Below, piece by piece: positions 51,726 through 59,774 of a stretch of 64,000 nt of DNA (position 1 is the stretch's first letter; each line of letters opens with the position of its first letter). The DNA is from Psychrobacillus sp042944905 (lineage in GTDB: Bacteria > Bacillota > Bacilli > Bacillales_A > Planococcaceae). The position numbers and the translations under genes were made by a program. The stretch spans positions 558,001 to 622,000 of the forward strand of contig NZ_CP168496.1 in NCBI RefSeq assembly GCF_042944905.1, read 5' to 3'. The notes below the pieces were generated by a model. That model saw nothing but the letters and a program-made list of their open reading frames with translations. It was not told the DNA's origin and ran no database searches.

Positions 51726-52730
51726 ATGTATGTATTAGGTATTGATGGAGGAGGCACAAAAACTTCCGCTGTTATTGCAGATGAAAACGGAAATATTTAC
51801 AGCAAACTAGTAGCTGGCCGAAGTAATCCAACTGCGATGTCAAAGCAAGAATTTGAGTTAGTGATACGAGATGTAATACTTAATATTCAAAGCCAAAATC
51901 CAAATATATTTTGTGAGTTAGATTGTTGTTACGCTGGTATGGCCGGAGTGGGAGAAGGGAACTACGAAAGTGTGCTGCAGCAAATACTTCAGCGATACTT
52001 GCCATCAAAGACCGAGGTATTAATAGCAAATGATGCAGTTAATGCCTTATTTTCGGGAACATTAGGCCGTGAAGGAATTGTGCAAATCGCTGGTACGGGT
52101 GCTATAACTGTAGGGATTGACGAGCAAAAAGAATTGTTTCGTTCAGCGGGATGGGGATATATATTTGATGACGAGGGAAGTGGTTATAATATAGGAATAG
52201 CGGTAACAAAGGCTGTTTTTAAAGCGTACGATGGGAGAGGATTAGCAACTTCTTTAACGGAAAGATTGAAAAGTCACTTTGGTGTCAGTTCCATTCCAGA
52301 AATAATTGAAAAAGTGTACGGAGACGCTCATCCTCGTTCGGTTATTGCTCCATTAAGTGTATATGCAGTAGAGGAAGCCTTAAATAAAGACGAAATTGCA
52401 CAAGCAATCATTCAAAAAGCATGTGAGGATTTATTTATTTCTATAAAAGCTTGTCATAGCAAAATGAAATTAAAAGAGAAAGAAACAATGGTTATTTTAT
52501 CAGGTGGGGTATTTTCAAAAGTAGAATTGTTTATTCCGAGATTAGAAGAGTTAGCGAAGCAGTCACATATTAATGTTACATTTAAAAAGCCACTTATTCC
52601 ACCAGTTGGAGGTGCAATCATTGCTGGATTAAATTCTCGAAATGTCCCAATTAGTTCAGTTTTTGTAAGGAATTTTGCTGAACAACAAAAAAACGATTAC
52701 CTAACGATGAAAGGGCAAGTGGGTGAATAA
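51726..52730 (+). CDS. BadF/BadG-family kinase, probable N-acetylglucosamine kinase
   Basis: 334 residues of the ASKHA fold. The phosphate-1 motif is VLGIDGGGTKTSAVIADENG, phosphate-2 is GIVQIAGTGAITVGID, and GWGYIFDDEGSGYNIGIAV and VILSGGVF complete the site. This family includes GlcNAc and glucosamine kinases. With nagA and nagB immediately downstream, phosphorylation of intracellular GlcNAc to GlcNAc-6-phosphate is the natural reading (inference). GGGAATGGAG precedes the ATG. Confidence 0.87.
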   Translation: MYVLGIDGGGTKTSAVIADENGNIYSKLVAGRSNPTAMSKQEFELVIRDVILNIQSQNPNIFCELDCCYAGMAGVGEGNYESVLQQILQRYLPSKTEVLIANDAVNALFSGTLGREGIVQIAGTGAITVGIDEQKELFRSAGWGYIFDDEGSGYNIGIAVTKAVFKAYDGRGLATSLTERLKSHFGVSSIPEIIEKVYGDAHPRSVIAPLSVYAVEEALNKDEIAQAIIQKACEDLFISIKACHSKMKLKEKETMVILSGGVFSKVELFIPRLEELAKQSHINVTFKKPLIPPVGGAIIAGLNSRNVPISSVFVRNFAEQQKNDYLTMKGQVGE

Positions 52731-52731
52731 A

Positions 52732-53892
52732 GTGACGGAGATGTTAGTGCAAAATATTCGAATTGCTTTAGAAAATGGTCAAGTAATCCACGGGGAAATA
52801 TTAATTAGGAATGGCAAGATCGCGCAAATTGCAAAGGAGCCTATCCAAAATTATCAGGGAAAGAGATTGGATGGACAAGCATTGTTGGCTCTTCCAGGTT
52901 TTATTGATACCCATATTCACGGTGCTATGGGAGCAGATTTCATGGATGGCGAAGAGGAAGCTACAAGGAGAGTTGCAGAGTACTTACCTAAGGAAGGGAC
53001 AACCTCATTCCTAGTGACAACGATGACGCAAGCACCCGAATCTATTCAAAAAGCTATTGAAGTAAACACGAAAGGTCTTCCAAACTCTAAAGAAGCTGAA
53101 ATGCTCGGCATTCATTTGGAAGGACCTTTTATTAATGAAGAGTCCGCAGGTGCACAGCCAGTAGATTATATTTGTAACCCTTCCAAGTCCACCATTAAAG
53201 AATGGTTTGGAGAACAGTTAGAACATTTGAAAATAGTGACATTGGCCCCTGAAAAAGATACGAATTATGATGTTACTCGTTATTTGTCCAATAACGGCAT
53301 TATCGTTTCAGCAGGCCATACAAAAGCAACATTATTGGAAATCACTGAGGCGATGGAAAATGGGTTAACACAATTAACGCATTACGGTAATGCTATGAGT
53401 GGACTCCACCACCGTGAAATTGGTGTTGTTGGTGCCGGTCTATTAAATGAACATCTTTTTTGTGAAATTATTGCGGATGGAGTCCACCTCTCAAATGATA
53501 TGCTGAAGCTTATTTATAAGATCATTGGTGCCGATCGAATGATATTGATTACTGATTCAATGCGCGCGAAAGGTATGCCAAATGGTAAATATACATTAGG
53601 AAGTCAAGAGGTAACGATTATTGGAAATGAAGCTAGATTGGAAAATGGTGTACTTGCTGGTAGTGTTTTAAAAATGAATGAAGCATTAAAGAGAATCAAT
53701 TGTTTGGTACATCCACCTGTAGAAGATTTAATGAAAATGTCCTCTTCTAATGCTGCAAAACGTTTAGGTATCTTTGACCGTAAAGGAAGTATAAAAGTTG
53801 GTAAAGATGCAGATATTGTCCTTTTAAATGATAAGTTCGAGGTAATATATACGTTTTGTAAAGGAGAATTAGTATACGCTGCAAATGCATAA
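52732..53892 (+). CDS. nagA: N-acetylglucosamine-6-phosphate deacetylase
   Basis: 386 residues, amidohydrolase fold. The metal motif is PGFIDTHIHGAMGADFMDG, with later ligands in LGIHLEGPFINEE, VSAGHTKA and MILITDSMRAKGMPNGKY. It removes the acetyl group of GlcNAc-6-P. GTG 52732 starts one base after the kinase stop; GTG 52723 and ATG 52741 are alternatives. It is coupled to the kinase and followed by nagB. Confidence 0.93.
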   Translation: MTEMLVQNIRIALENGQVIHGEILIRNGKIAQIAKEPIQNYQGKRLDGQALLALPGFIDTHIHGAMGADFMDGEEEATRRVAEYLPKEGTTSFLVTTMTQAPESIQKAIEVNTKGLPNSKEAEMLGIHLEGPFINEESAGAQPVDYICNPSKSTIKEWFGEQLEHLKIVTLAPEKDTNYDVTRYLSNNGIIVSAGHTKATLLEITEAMENGLTQLTHYGNAMSGLHHREIGVVGAGLLNEHLFCEIIADGVHLSNDMLKLIYKIIGADRMILITDSMRAKGMPNGKYTLGSQEVTIIGNEARLENGVLAGSVLKMNEALKRINCLVHPPVEDLMKMSSSNAAKRLGIFDRKGSIKVGKDADIVLLNDKFEVIYTFCKGELVYAANA

Positions 53893-53913
53893 AAGAAAGG
53901 GTTGGCGAGCTTA

Positions 53914-54645
53914 ATGATTGAACAGAAAGCGATCAAGTGGATAAAAGTGAGCTCTTATGAAGAGATGAGTAAGGTCGCGTGTTCGATTTTTGTAAAGCAA
54001 TTACAACACAAATCTAACAGTGTATTAGGGTTTGCTACTGGAGGTAGCCCAGTTGGCTTTTATAAAGAGATAGTGAAAAGCTATCAAGCTGGGGAAATCT
54101 CCTTTGACCATGTGAGGTCTTTTAACTTGGATGAATATATTGGTATACCTTCTAATAGTCCTGCTAGTTATTATTCCTATATGGTAGAAAATTTTTTTCA
54201 GCATGTGAATATTTCGAAAGAAAACTACCACTTGCCAGATGGTAATGCAATTGATTTAAAAGAGGAATGTGTGAGATACGATAAAAGCATTGAGGAATCA
54301 GGCGGTATAGACTTACAACTTTTGGGGATAGGTGTAAATGGTCATATTGCTTTTAATGAGCCTGGAACTTCATTTGCATCCCTAACGAATATTGTAAATC
54401 TTACAGAATCTACACGTATCGAAAATGCTCGATACTTTGAAAATATAGCAGATGTACCCACACAAGCAATTACTATGGGTATTCAGTCGATTATGAATAC
54501 TAAAAAAATTGTACTAACAGCCTTCGGAGATAAAAAAGTAGCAGCGATAGACCAGTTATATAGCGGTAAAATTACCGAGGATTATCCAGCAAGTCAATTG
54601 TTAATGCATCCGAATCTTACAGTTATTTATGGTAGTGAAGGATAG
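53914..54645 (+). CDS. nagB: Glucosamine-6-phosphate deaminase
   Basis: 243 residues, as in B. subtilis NagB. The active-site motifs are GFATGGSPVGFYKE, SFNLDEYIGIP, LQLLGIGVNGHIAFNEPG and the terminal SQLLMHPNLTVI. It converts GlcN-6-P to fructose-6-P and ammonia. ATG 53914 gives the family length; a TTG four codons upstream is possible. It is the last intact gene of the catabolic operon; the kbl fragment follows with no clear terminator. Confidence 0.93.
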   Translation: MIEQKAIKWIKVSSYEEMSKVACSIFVKQLQHKSNSVLGFATGGSPVGFYKEIVKSYQAGEISFDHVRSFNLDEYIGIPSNSPASYYSYMVENFFQHVNISKENYHLPDGNAIDLKEECVRYDKSIEESGGIDLQLLGIGVNGHIAFNEPGTSFASLTNIVNLTESTRIENARYFENIADVPTQAITMGIQSIMNTKKIVLTAFGDKKVAAIDQLYSGKITEDYPASQLLMHPNLTVIYGSEG

Positions 54646-54752
54646 GGAAAAACACATCACTAAGTGACCGATATTGAATAAGCATGGAAGTTATTCATAC
54701 ATAGACACCTACCCATTTATATGCATTCATGCTGAACTTTCAGAAAACCCTA

Positions 54753-54964
54753 CATGTACCATCGGTGACGAAAAACTTACACAACAATTTTCTAAAAGAC
54801 TATTTGAAGAAGGCGTCTACACAAAATCCATCCTCTTCCCAACTGTACCAAAAGGCACAGGCTGCGTACGCAACATGCCTACTTCTGCTCATACGAAAGA
54901 AATGCTGGATGAAGCATTGGGGATTTATGAGAAAGTTGGTCGAGAGCTTGGGGTAATTAAATAA
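54753..54964 (+). pseudogene. Diverged duplicate of the kbl 3' end
   Basis: About 212 bases align end to end with 41052-41263, with roughly 20 mismatches by eye, both ending at the stop codon. Homology fades upstream of about 54740, so no start or PLP domain is present. The fragment changes a conserved arginine to cysteine (TGRVRN to TGCVRN), consistent with lack of function. It marks the right border of the catabolic island. Confidence 0.88.
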
Positions 54965-55007
54965 ACTGCAATAAATAAAGATTTGATAAAATTATAAAAT
55001 ATAACAG

Positions 55008-55053
55008 AAAAACCTAGTCATTTTGAAGTTTTATCAAAATACTAGGTTTTTTA
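55008..55053 (+). terminator. Terminator downstream of nagB and the kbl fragment
   Basis: AAAACCTAGT and ATTTTGA pair with TCAAAAT and ACTAGGTTTT, followed by a T run. Confidence 0.8.
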
Positions 55054-55715
55054 ATTTAAAAGATTAGTTAAGTAAAGATAATGGTTACAAAATAAAAAAA
55101 CATTTACGGTTGAAATCTATCATAATTGAAAAAAGAGCAAAATAGATATACGACATAATTGTCAAACAGTGCAAAATAAGGACTATCAACATAATTCAGC
55201 ACTTATTAGAAGTTATGTCGTATGTTGTTTTTCACCTTTATGATTTTTGCTGTTTTCTATAAATGTTTATAAGTTCAACTACCTCAAGAATTTAGTAACT
55301 CGAATGCAAATCAAATATATTATGAAGCCGAAGCAGATTGAAAGATTTATAATAGAAACGTCTTATTACTATCACCGACTTTTTTCGATTATGTTGAGCA
55401 TCTTCAGAAAAATCGAGTTTTAATATTTATAGGTTATGACATCGCAGGATTGTGTAAACCTAAGAACACAAGTAAATCTAGTGAAACTTTATATGTGCCC
55501 TTACTATATATTTAATTAATGATAAATGGTTGATACTAAATCGTTTATACCATAAAATTACGAGTATACAGAAAATTATAATAAAATTATAAGGAATATG
55601 GTTAGTTCATTTCATACATGTGGATTGAGATTAAGTTAAAAAGATTTAAGAATTATGTGGCACTGACTATTATAGATATTCAATTGCTAATGAAGAACTG
55701 AAGGGAGAGGATAAT
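55054..55715. other. AT-rich gene-free stretch before the DUF4062 gene
   Basis: About 660 bases with no supported gene. The only clear structure is the inverted repeat ATACGACATAA (55148-55158) with TTATGTCGTAT (55213-55223), exact over 11 bases. The rest shows low-complexity AT sequence and a ribosome site (GGGAGAGG) at the end for the next gene. Confidence 0.6.
55148..55223. repeat. Exact 11-bp inverted repeat, 54-base spacer
   Basis: ATACGACATAA and TTATGTCGTAT. The position, between the kbl fragment and the recombinase-fusion gene, is compatible with a recombination or operator site; function unproven. Confidence 0.5.
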
Positions 55716-57134
55716 TTGAATAAAAAATTACAAGTGTTTGTATCATCAACTTACCTGGATTTAATTCAAGAAAGACAAAAAGCAGTTGAAGGAATACTAA
55801 GAGCAAAACATATTCCAGCTGGAATGGAGTTGTTTATACCAAGTGATAAAAGCCAGTGGACAATAATTAAGGAATGGATTAAAAGTTCTGATGTACTACT
55901 GCTAATATTAGGGGGGAAATATGGATCTATTGAACCTGAAAGTGGTAAAAGTTACACACAACTAGAATATGAGTTTGCTATATCTTGCGGAATCCCTGTT
56001 TTCTCCATAGTGTTGAATAAACAATTCCTGGCAAATAAAAAAAGTAGAAACATTGAATTAACCGTTTACGAACACGAAAATGAAAATCCTTTAAACGAAA
56101 ATTACGATTTATTCAAAAAAATGCTAATGTCTAATTATGTAAGTGAAGTTGGTGATATCAACCAAATATCCACTGAAGTTTCATTAGCTCTTCAAGAATT
56201 TTTAAGTAAGGATTCTACAAATTACCATTTTAGGGGGTGGGTAAGAGGTGAGGAGAGAGCTAATCCTATTAAAATGGAAATATCCTATAATATTGAAAAT
56301 TTCTTAGATGATAAGCAGAGACAAGGACTAGTAAAAAAAACGATAGATACATATAGGGGTGAACTAAGGATATTTCAAAAATATTTTCTTGATAAAACAT
56401 TAAGTGAAATCGAAACTACTGAGATTAAGGATTTTCTTAGATACAGAGAAGACAACTATTCTATTAAGTCCAAAAGATCAATGGAAAGAGCAAGGGGTAT
56501 ATTAAATGTGTTTTTTGATTGGCTTGTTGAAGAAGAAATAGTTGAGAAAAATCCTATTAAAAAGATTAGCCCTTATAAATTTCACAAAAAAGGAAACAAT
56601 GCATTAAATAAAAATGAACTTACAGATCTTCGAAAAGGGTGTAAAAAAATTTGAGAACGAGCATTACTAGAGATTTTGCTATCAACAGGATGTCATTTAT
56701 CTGAATTGGAAAGAATGTATTCGAATCATATTGATTGGACTAATAAAACAATTGTTGTAACTGATTCAAGAGGAAAAGAGAGAGTTGTTTTTCTAACTGT
56801 ATTAGCAGAAAAACATCTGAAAAACTATCTACTTAATAGAGAAGATAATTTGAAAAATCTTTTTGTTACAGAGAGAAGACCATATCGTCAAATAGGTCAT
56901 AGAGCTATTCAAGATGAAATAGCTAATATTGTAAGAAGAACAACGATTTCTAAAAGTATAACCCCTCGAACATTCCGAGAAACTTTTTCAAGAATTATGT
57001 TAGAGAAAGGTTATCAATCTAACATAGTAGAATCATTGTTGGGGTATGACTCGAAGTCAAGTAGGTCAGAAACTTATTTTGTAATAACAAACCATAACAT
57101 ATGGGAAATCATTCATTCACGCCCGGATTTTTAA
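55716..57134 (+). pseudogene. DUF4062 domain fused to a degenerate tyrosine recombinase, interrupted by one TGA
   Basis: One frame of 472 codons interrupted only by TGA at 56652-56654 (codon 313). Residues 3-105 are a DUF4062 domain (LQVFVSSTYLDLIQERQKAV, then SSDVLLLILGGKYGSIEPE and SYTQLEYEFAISCGIPV). Residues about 210-295 are a phage-integrase SAM-like DNA-binding domain (TIDTYRGELRIFQKYFLDKT), and the part after the stop is a recombinase catalytic domain. The catalytic pattern is degraded: GCHLSEL in place of GLRVSEL (Arg to His), PRTFRETFS in place of HxLRHTF, though the tyrosine (SETYFV) remains. The TGA replaces what is normally an arginine before the ERALLE helix. Whether it is expressed as two pieces is unknown. 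Confidence 0.75.
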
Positions 57135-57607
57135 AACATATTATTTGATAGACTTAAGATGTATCTATATGGAGACTCAATATTATATGTGAAACTTCAC
57201 ATTATTAACCTGGTGAATAGGTTCAAATGCAATTCTGGCATTATTCCGACTAGTTAACAGTACTAAGTTCTCATACAAATGCTTTGAAATAATAATAATA
57301 CGAAGCGTTTCTAACTTAACTAATAATGCCCTGTGATAAGTGTCAGGTATTAGGTTCTAATAAAATTCAGAATAGCATCCGGGTAGTATGAGAATCTTGT
57401 ACCCATGAATTATCTCAGCACTTTGTATGACCGTGGTATCGCACTTTACACGAATAACTTTTAATGAAATGATTTAAATAAATTAGCATCTCCCTGAATC
57501 GTAAGCGATGAACCACAACACCAAATGTATTGAAATGTTTTAAATACCAATATCCTAAGTTGGTAATACCTTTTTTTTAGATGGAAATGAAAATATATTT
57601 GTTCAAA
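57135..57607. other. Gene-free stretch after the recombinase fusion
   Basis: About 470 bases with no supported coding region or terminator on the plus strand. Short frames on the minus strand have no ribosome site. The right edge is the terminator shared with the kbl locus, so the insertion carrying the DUF4062 fusion probably ends near 57607. Confidence 0.5.
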
Positions 57608-57638
57608 CAAAAAAGCAGCCAAATCCGGCTGCTTTTTC
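57608..57638 (-). terminator. Terminator of the decayed membrane-protein gene, right copy of the kbl terminator
   Basis: AAAAAGCAGCC pairs with GGCTGCTTTTT around AAATCC; near-identical to 41275-41304. Confidence 0.8.
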
Positions 57639-58208
57639 TTACTTAATTTTCCTCTCCATATGCTCAAACGAATAAACTAAACTAAACTTCTGAATTCCTC
57701 TTGCATGTTCAATGCTGTTCTTAGCTTCATTTTGAAATTCTTCCATATCTCCCTGTTCTTTAGCAATAATTGCTTCAATCGCATAGGGCATCCATCCAGT
57801 CGGCAAGTTTTCTTTTAGTTTCCTTGCTAATTTGTTTGCCAGTTGTTCTATTCTCGAAACGTTATTTTCATACAATGCAAGATTGGTTTTATACACTTCT
57901 TGCAAGTAGCGATTCTTATGTTTATGTAATATGGCTAGAATTGTTTCGATACTTTTTTTCTGAATCACCGGTTTTTATAGCAAGCGCATAAGCAAAAATG
58001 GGGTTTCATTTATTTTCTTCTAAAAATCGCGCAATCCGCATTAAATTTTTGGATTTATATATGGTGTACATTGGGGGAACGACTAATATGAGTACATATA
58101 AAACAAGTGTGCTTAATAAATAAACCAAATTGGTAATTCGATCATACGCATAACGTGTATTAGCGCTATTCCAAATAGAATAATTAATGTATTACGAAGT
58201 AATTTCAT
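57639..58208 (-). pseudogene. Decayed membrane protein gene (two frameshifts and one stop)
   Basis: Reading the minus strand from ATG 58208 (AAGAGGT upstream) gives a membrane start (MKLLRNTLIILFGIALI). A second frame continues with RYAYDRITNLVYLLSTLVLY and VLILVVPPMYTIYKSKNLMR, then FLEENK, a TGA at 58006-58008, and NPIFAYALAIKTGDSE. A one-base excess in a seven-base A run (57953-57959) shifts into the third frame, which carries the C-terminal helical half (IETILAILHKHKNRYLQEVY...). Together these make one protein of about 190 residues with two membrane helices and a helical, TPR-like cytoplasmic end. I do not know its family name. Confidence 0.65.
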
Positions 58209-58380
58209 TATAGACCTCTTTTTTCTTTTCATTATACCAAATCATTACTAAAATGGGTTGTTGTATTCCACCACCGAACATCGTATAATCAGATTTGTAA
58301 AAACATTATTAAATCAACGTTTTTTCAATATAGTATGTTCTCTCCAAAAACACATTTGTTTTCGAAAGGAAGAAAATAGT

Positions 58381-59325
58381 ATGAAAAAGATTATGGTTAC
58401 CGGAGCTTTAGGCCAAATTGGTTCAGAATTAATTACAAAACTACGTAAAGAGTACGGTACTGAAAATGTACTGGCAACAGATATAAGAAATATTTCATCA
58501 GGAGTAACAGAAAGCGGTCCTTTTGAACTTTTAGATGTGACTGATGGAGAGAAAATGCATCAGATTGCCAAAGATTTTGGAGCAGATACGATGATGCATA
58601 TGGCTGCTCTTTTATCAGCAACTGCAGAAGCGAAGCCTTTACTTGCTTGGAATTTAAATATGGGTGGACTTGTTAATGCACTTGAGGCTTCGCGTGAATT
58701 AAACATGCAATTTTTCACACCAAGCTCAATTGGAGCATTTGGACCATCTACACCAAAAAAAAATACACCACAAGATACGCTTCAACGCCCGACAACTATG
58801 TACGGAGTCAATAAAGTTTCTGGGGAGCTTCTTTGTGATTATTATTTTCAAAAATTTGAATTAGATACTCGTGGTGTGCGTTTTCCTGGATTGATTTCGA
58901 ATGAGACATTACCTGGTGGGGGAACGACGGATTATGCGGTGGATATTTACTATAAAGCTTTAGCGGAAGGGAAGTATACTTCGTACATTGCGGAAGGAAC
59001 GTATATGGATATGATGTATATGCCAGATGCTCTTCAAGCGATAGTAGACCTAATGGAAGCAGACGCTTCGAAATTGATTCACCGTAATGCATTTAATGTT
59101 ACGGCAATGAGCTTTGAGCCAGAAGAAATTGCTGCATCTATTAAAAAAGTAATACCAACATTTACGATGGATTATGATGTGGATCCAATTCGCCAAGCAA
59201 TTGCAAATAGCTGGCCAGATTCAATTGATGCAACTGCTGCTAAAGAAGAGTGGGGCTTCACATATAAATATAACTTAGACAATATGACAAAAGATATGCT
59301 TGAAAAACTAGCAGCAAAAAAATAG
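58381..59325 (+). CDS. tdh: L-threonine 3-dehydrogenase, SDR/epimerase type
   Basis: 314 residues of the extended SDR fold. NAD site MVTGALGQIGSELITKLRKE, catalytic serine and Tyr-x3-Lys in FTPSSIGAFGP and TMYGVNKVSGELLCDYY, and the substrate-side GVRFPGLISNETLPGGGTTD and GTYMDMMYMPDALQAIVDLM typical of bacterial short-chain threonine dehydrogenases. It oxidises threonine to 2-amino-3-ketobutyrate, the substrate of Kbl. ATG 58381 follows GAAAGGAAG. It lies 17 kb from kbl, the two being separated by the island. Confidence 0.88.
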   Translation: MKKIMVTGALGQIGSELITKLRKEYGTENVLATDIRNISSGVTESGPFELLDVTDGEKMHQIAKDFGADTMMHMAALLSATAEAKPLLAWNLNMGGLVNALEASRELNMQFFTPSSIGAFGPSTPKKNTPQDTLQRPTTMYGVNKVSGELLCDYYFQKFELDTRGVRFPGLISNETLPGGGTTDYAVDIYYKALAEGKYTSYIAEGTYMDMMYMPDALQAIVDLMEADASKLIHRNAFNVTAMSFEPEEIAASIKKVIPTFTMDYDVDPIRQAIANSWPDSIDATAAKEEWGFTYKYNLDNMTKDMLEKLAAKK

Positions 59326-59342
59326 TTAGTATAGATGTAAAT

Positions 59343-59376
59343 AGCTGATACTAGTAAATAGGTATCAGCTGTTTTA
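59343..59376 (+). terminator. Terminator of tdh
   Basis: AGCTGATAC pairs with GTATCAGCT, followed by GTTTT. Confidence 0.75.
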
Positions 59377-59379
59377 ATA

Positions 59380-59439
59380 CCCGCGCCCCTGTGTCAGCCA
59401 CAATTTGGGGAACAATTGAGTCTGACACAGGGGCGCGGG
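59380..59439. repeat. REP-like GC-rich palindrome
   Basis: CCCGCGCCCCTGTGTCAG (59380-59397) is the exact reverse complement of 59422-59439, with a 24-base loop. It is far GC-richer than its surroundings and resembles REP-type sequences moved by Y1 (TnpA_REP) transposases in other bacteria; no such transposase lies in the window. Confidence 0.75.
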
Positions 59440-59461
59440 AGGGTCAGTGGTACTGGAGAAT

Positions 59462-59757
59462 AAATAAATAGTATCCATTGATAAAAAAGCGCTGAGCGGA
59501 CGAAATTATATCTTCGTCCGCTTTTAAAAAAATAGAACAGGATCTCTTCTCTCATTAGCCAAACCTTATGCACCTTGTCTTTAAACATCGCAAGAGGGAG
59601 ATGGACAGACATCTGCAACAAGAATAACGAAAGAGAGTATCTGGAAGTGACACAGTCACTGCCAGATACTCCATAAAATTATTAGTTAATAGTGTAGCAA
59701 TGTTTCGTCCAAAGCACTCGGAAATAGAAAAGACAAGATGCACTTGAAGGACGCTTT
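59462..59757 (+). repeat. Roughly 300-bp structured repeat, copy 2
   Basis: Begins GTATCCATTGATAAAAAAGC and AGCGGACGAA..TTCGTCCGCT (a hairpin), contains GCACCTTGTCTTTAAA (about 59570) paired with AAAGACAAGATGCACTT at the far end, a hairpin at about 59599-59614, and the hairpin 59635-59671. Order and spacing match 31745-32080. The two minus-strand frames in the copies are similar but lack ribosome sites and are not called as genes. Confidence 0.8.
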
Positions 59758-59774
59758 AGCCTAATCTACTTTAA

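Noticed and set aside
53902..54645. Longer NagB start at TTG 53902
   Set aside because: The G-rich site is too close to this TTG, and ATG 53914 gives the usual family length; the alternative is noted but not preferred.
54674..54752. The start of the kbl fragment as a functional short gene
   Set aside because: The leading part has no homology to Kbl or to any family, and there is no ribosome site.
57461..57667. Minus-strand 68-codon frame beyond the decayed gene
   Set aside because: It overlaps the 3' end and terminator of the decayed gene and lacks a ribosome site.
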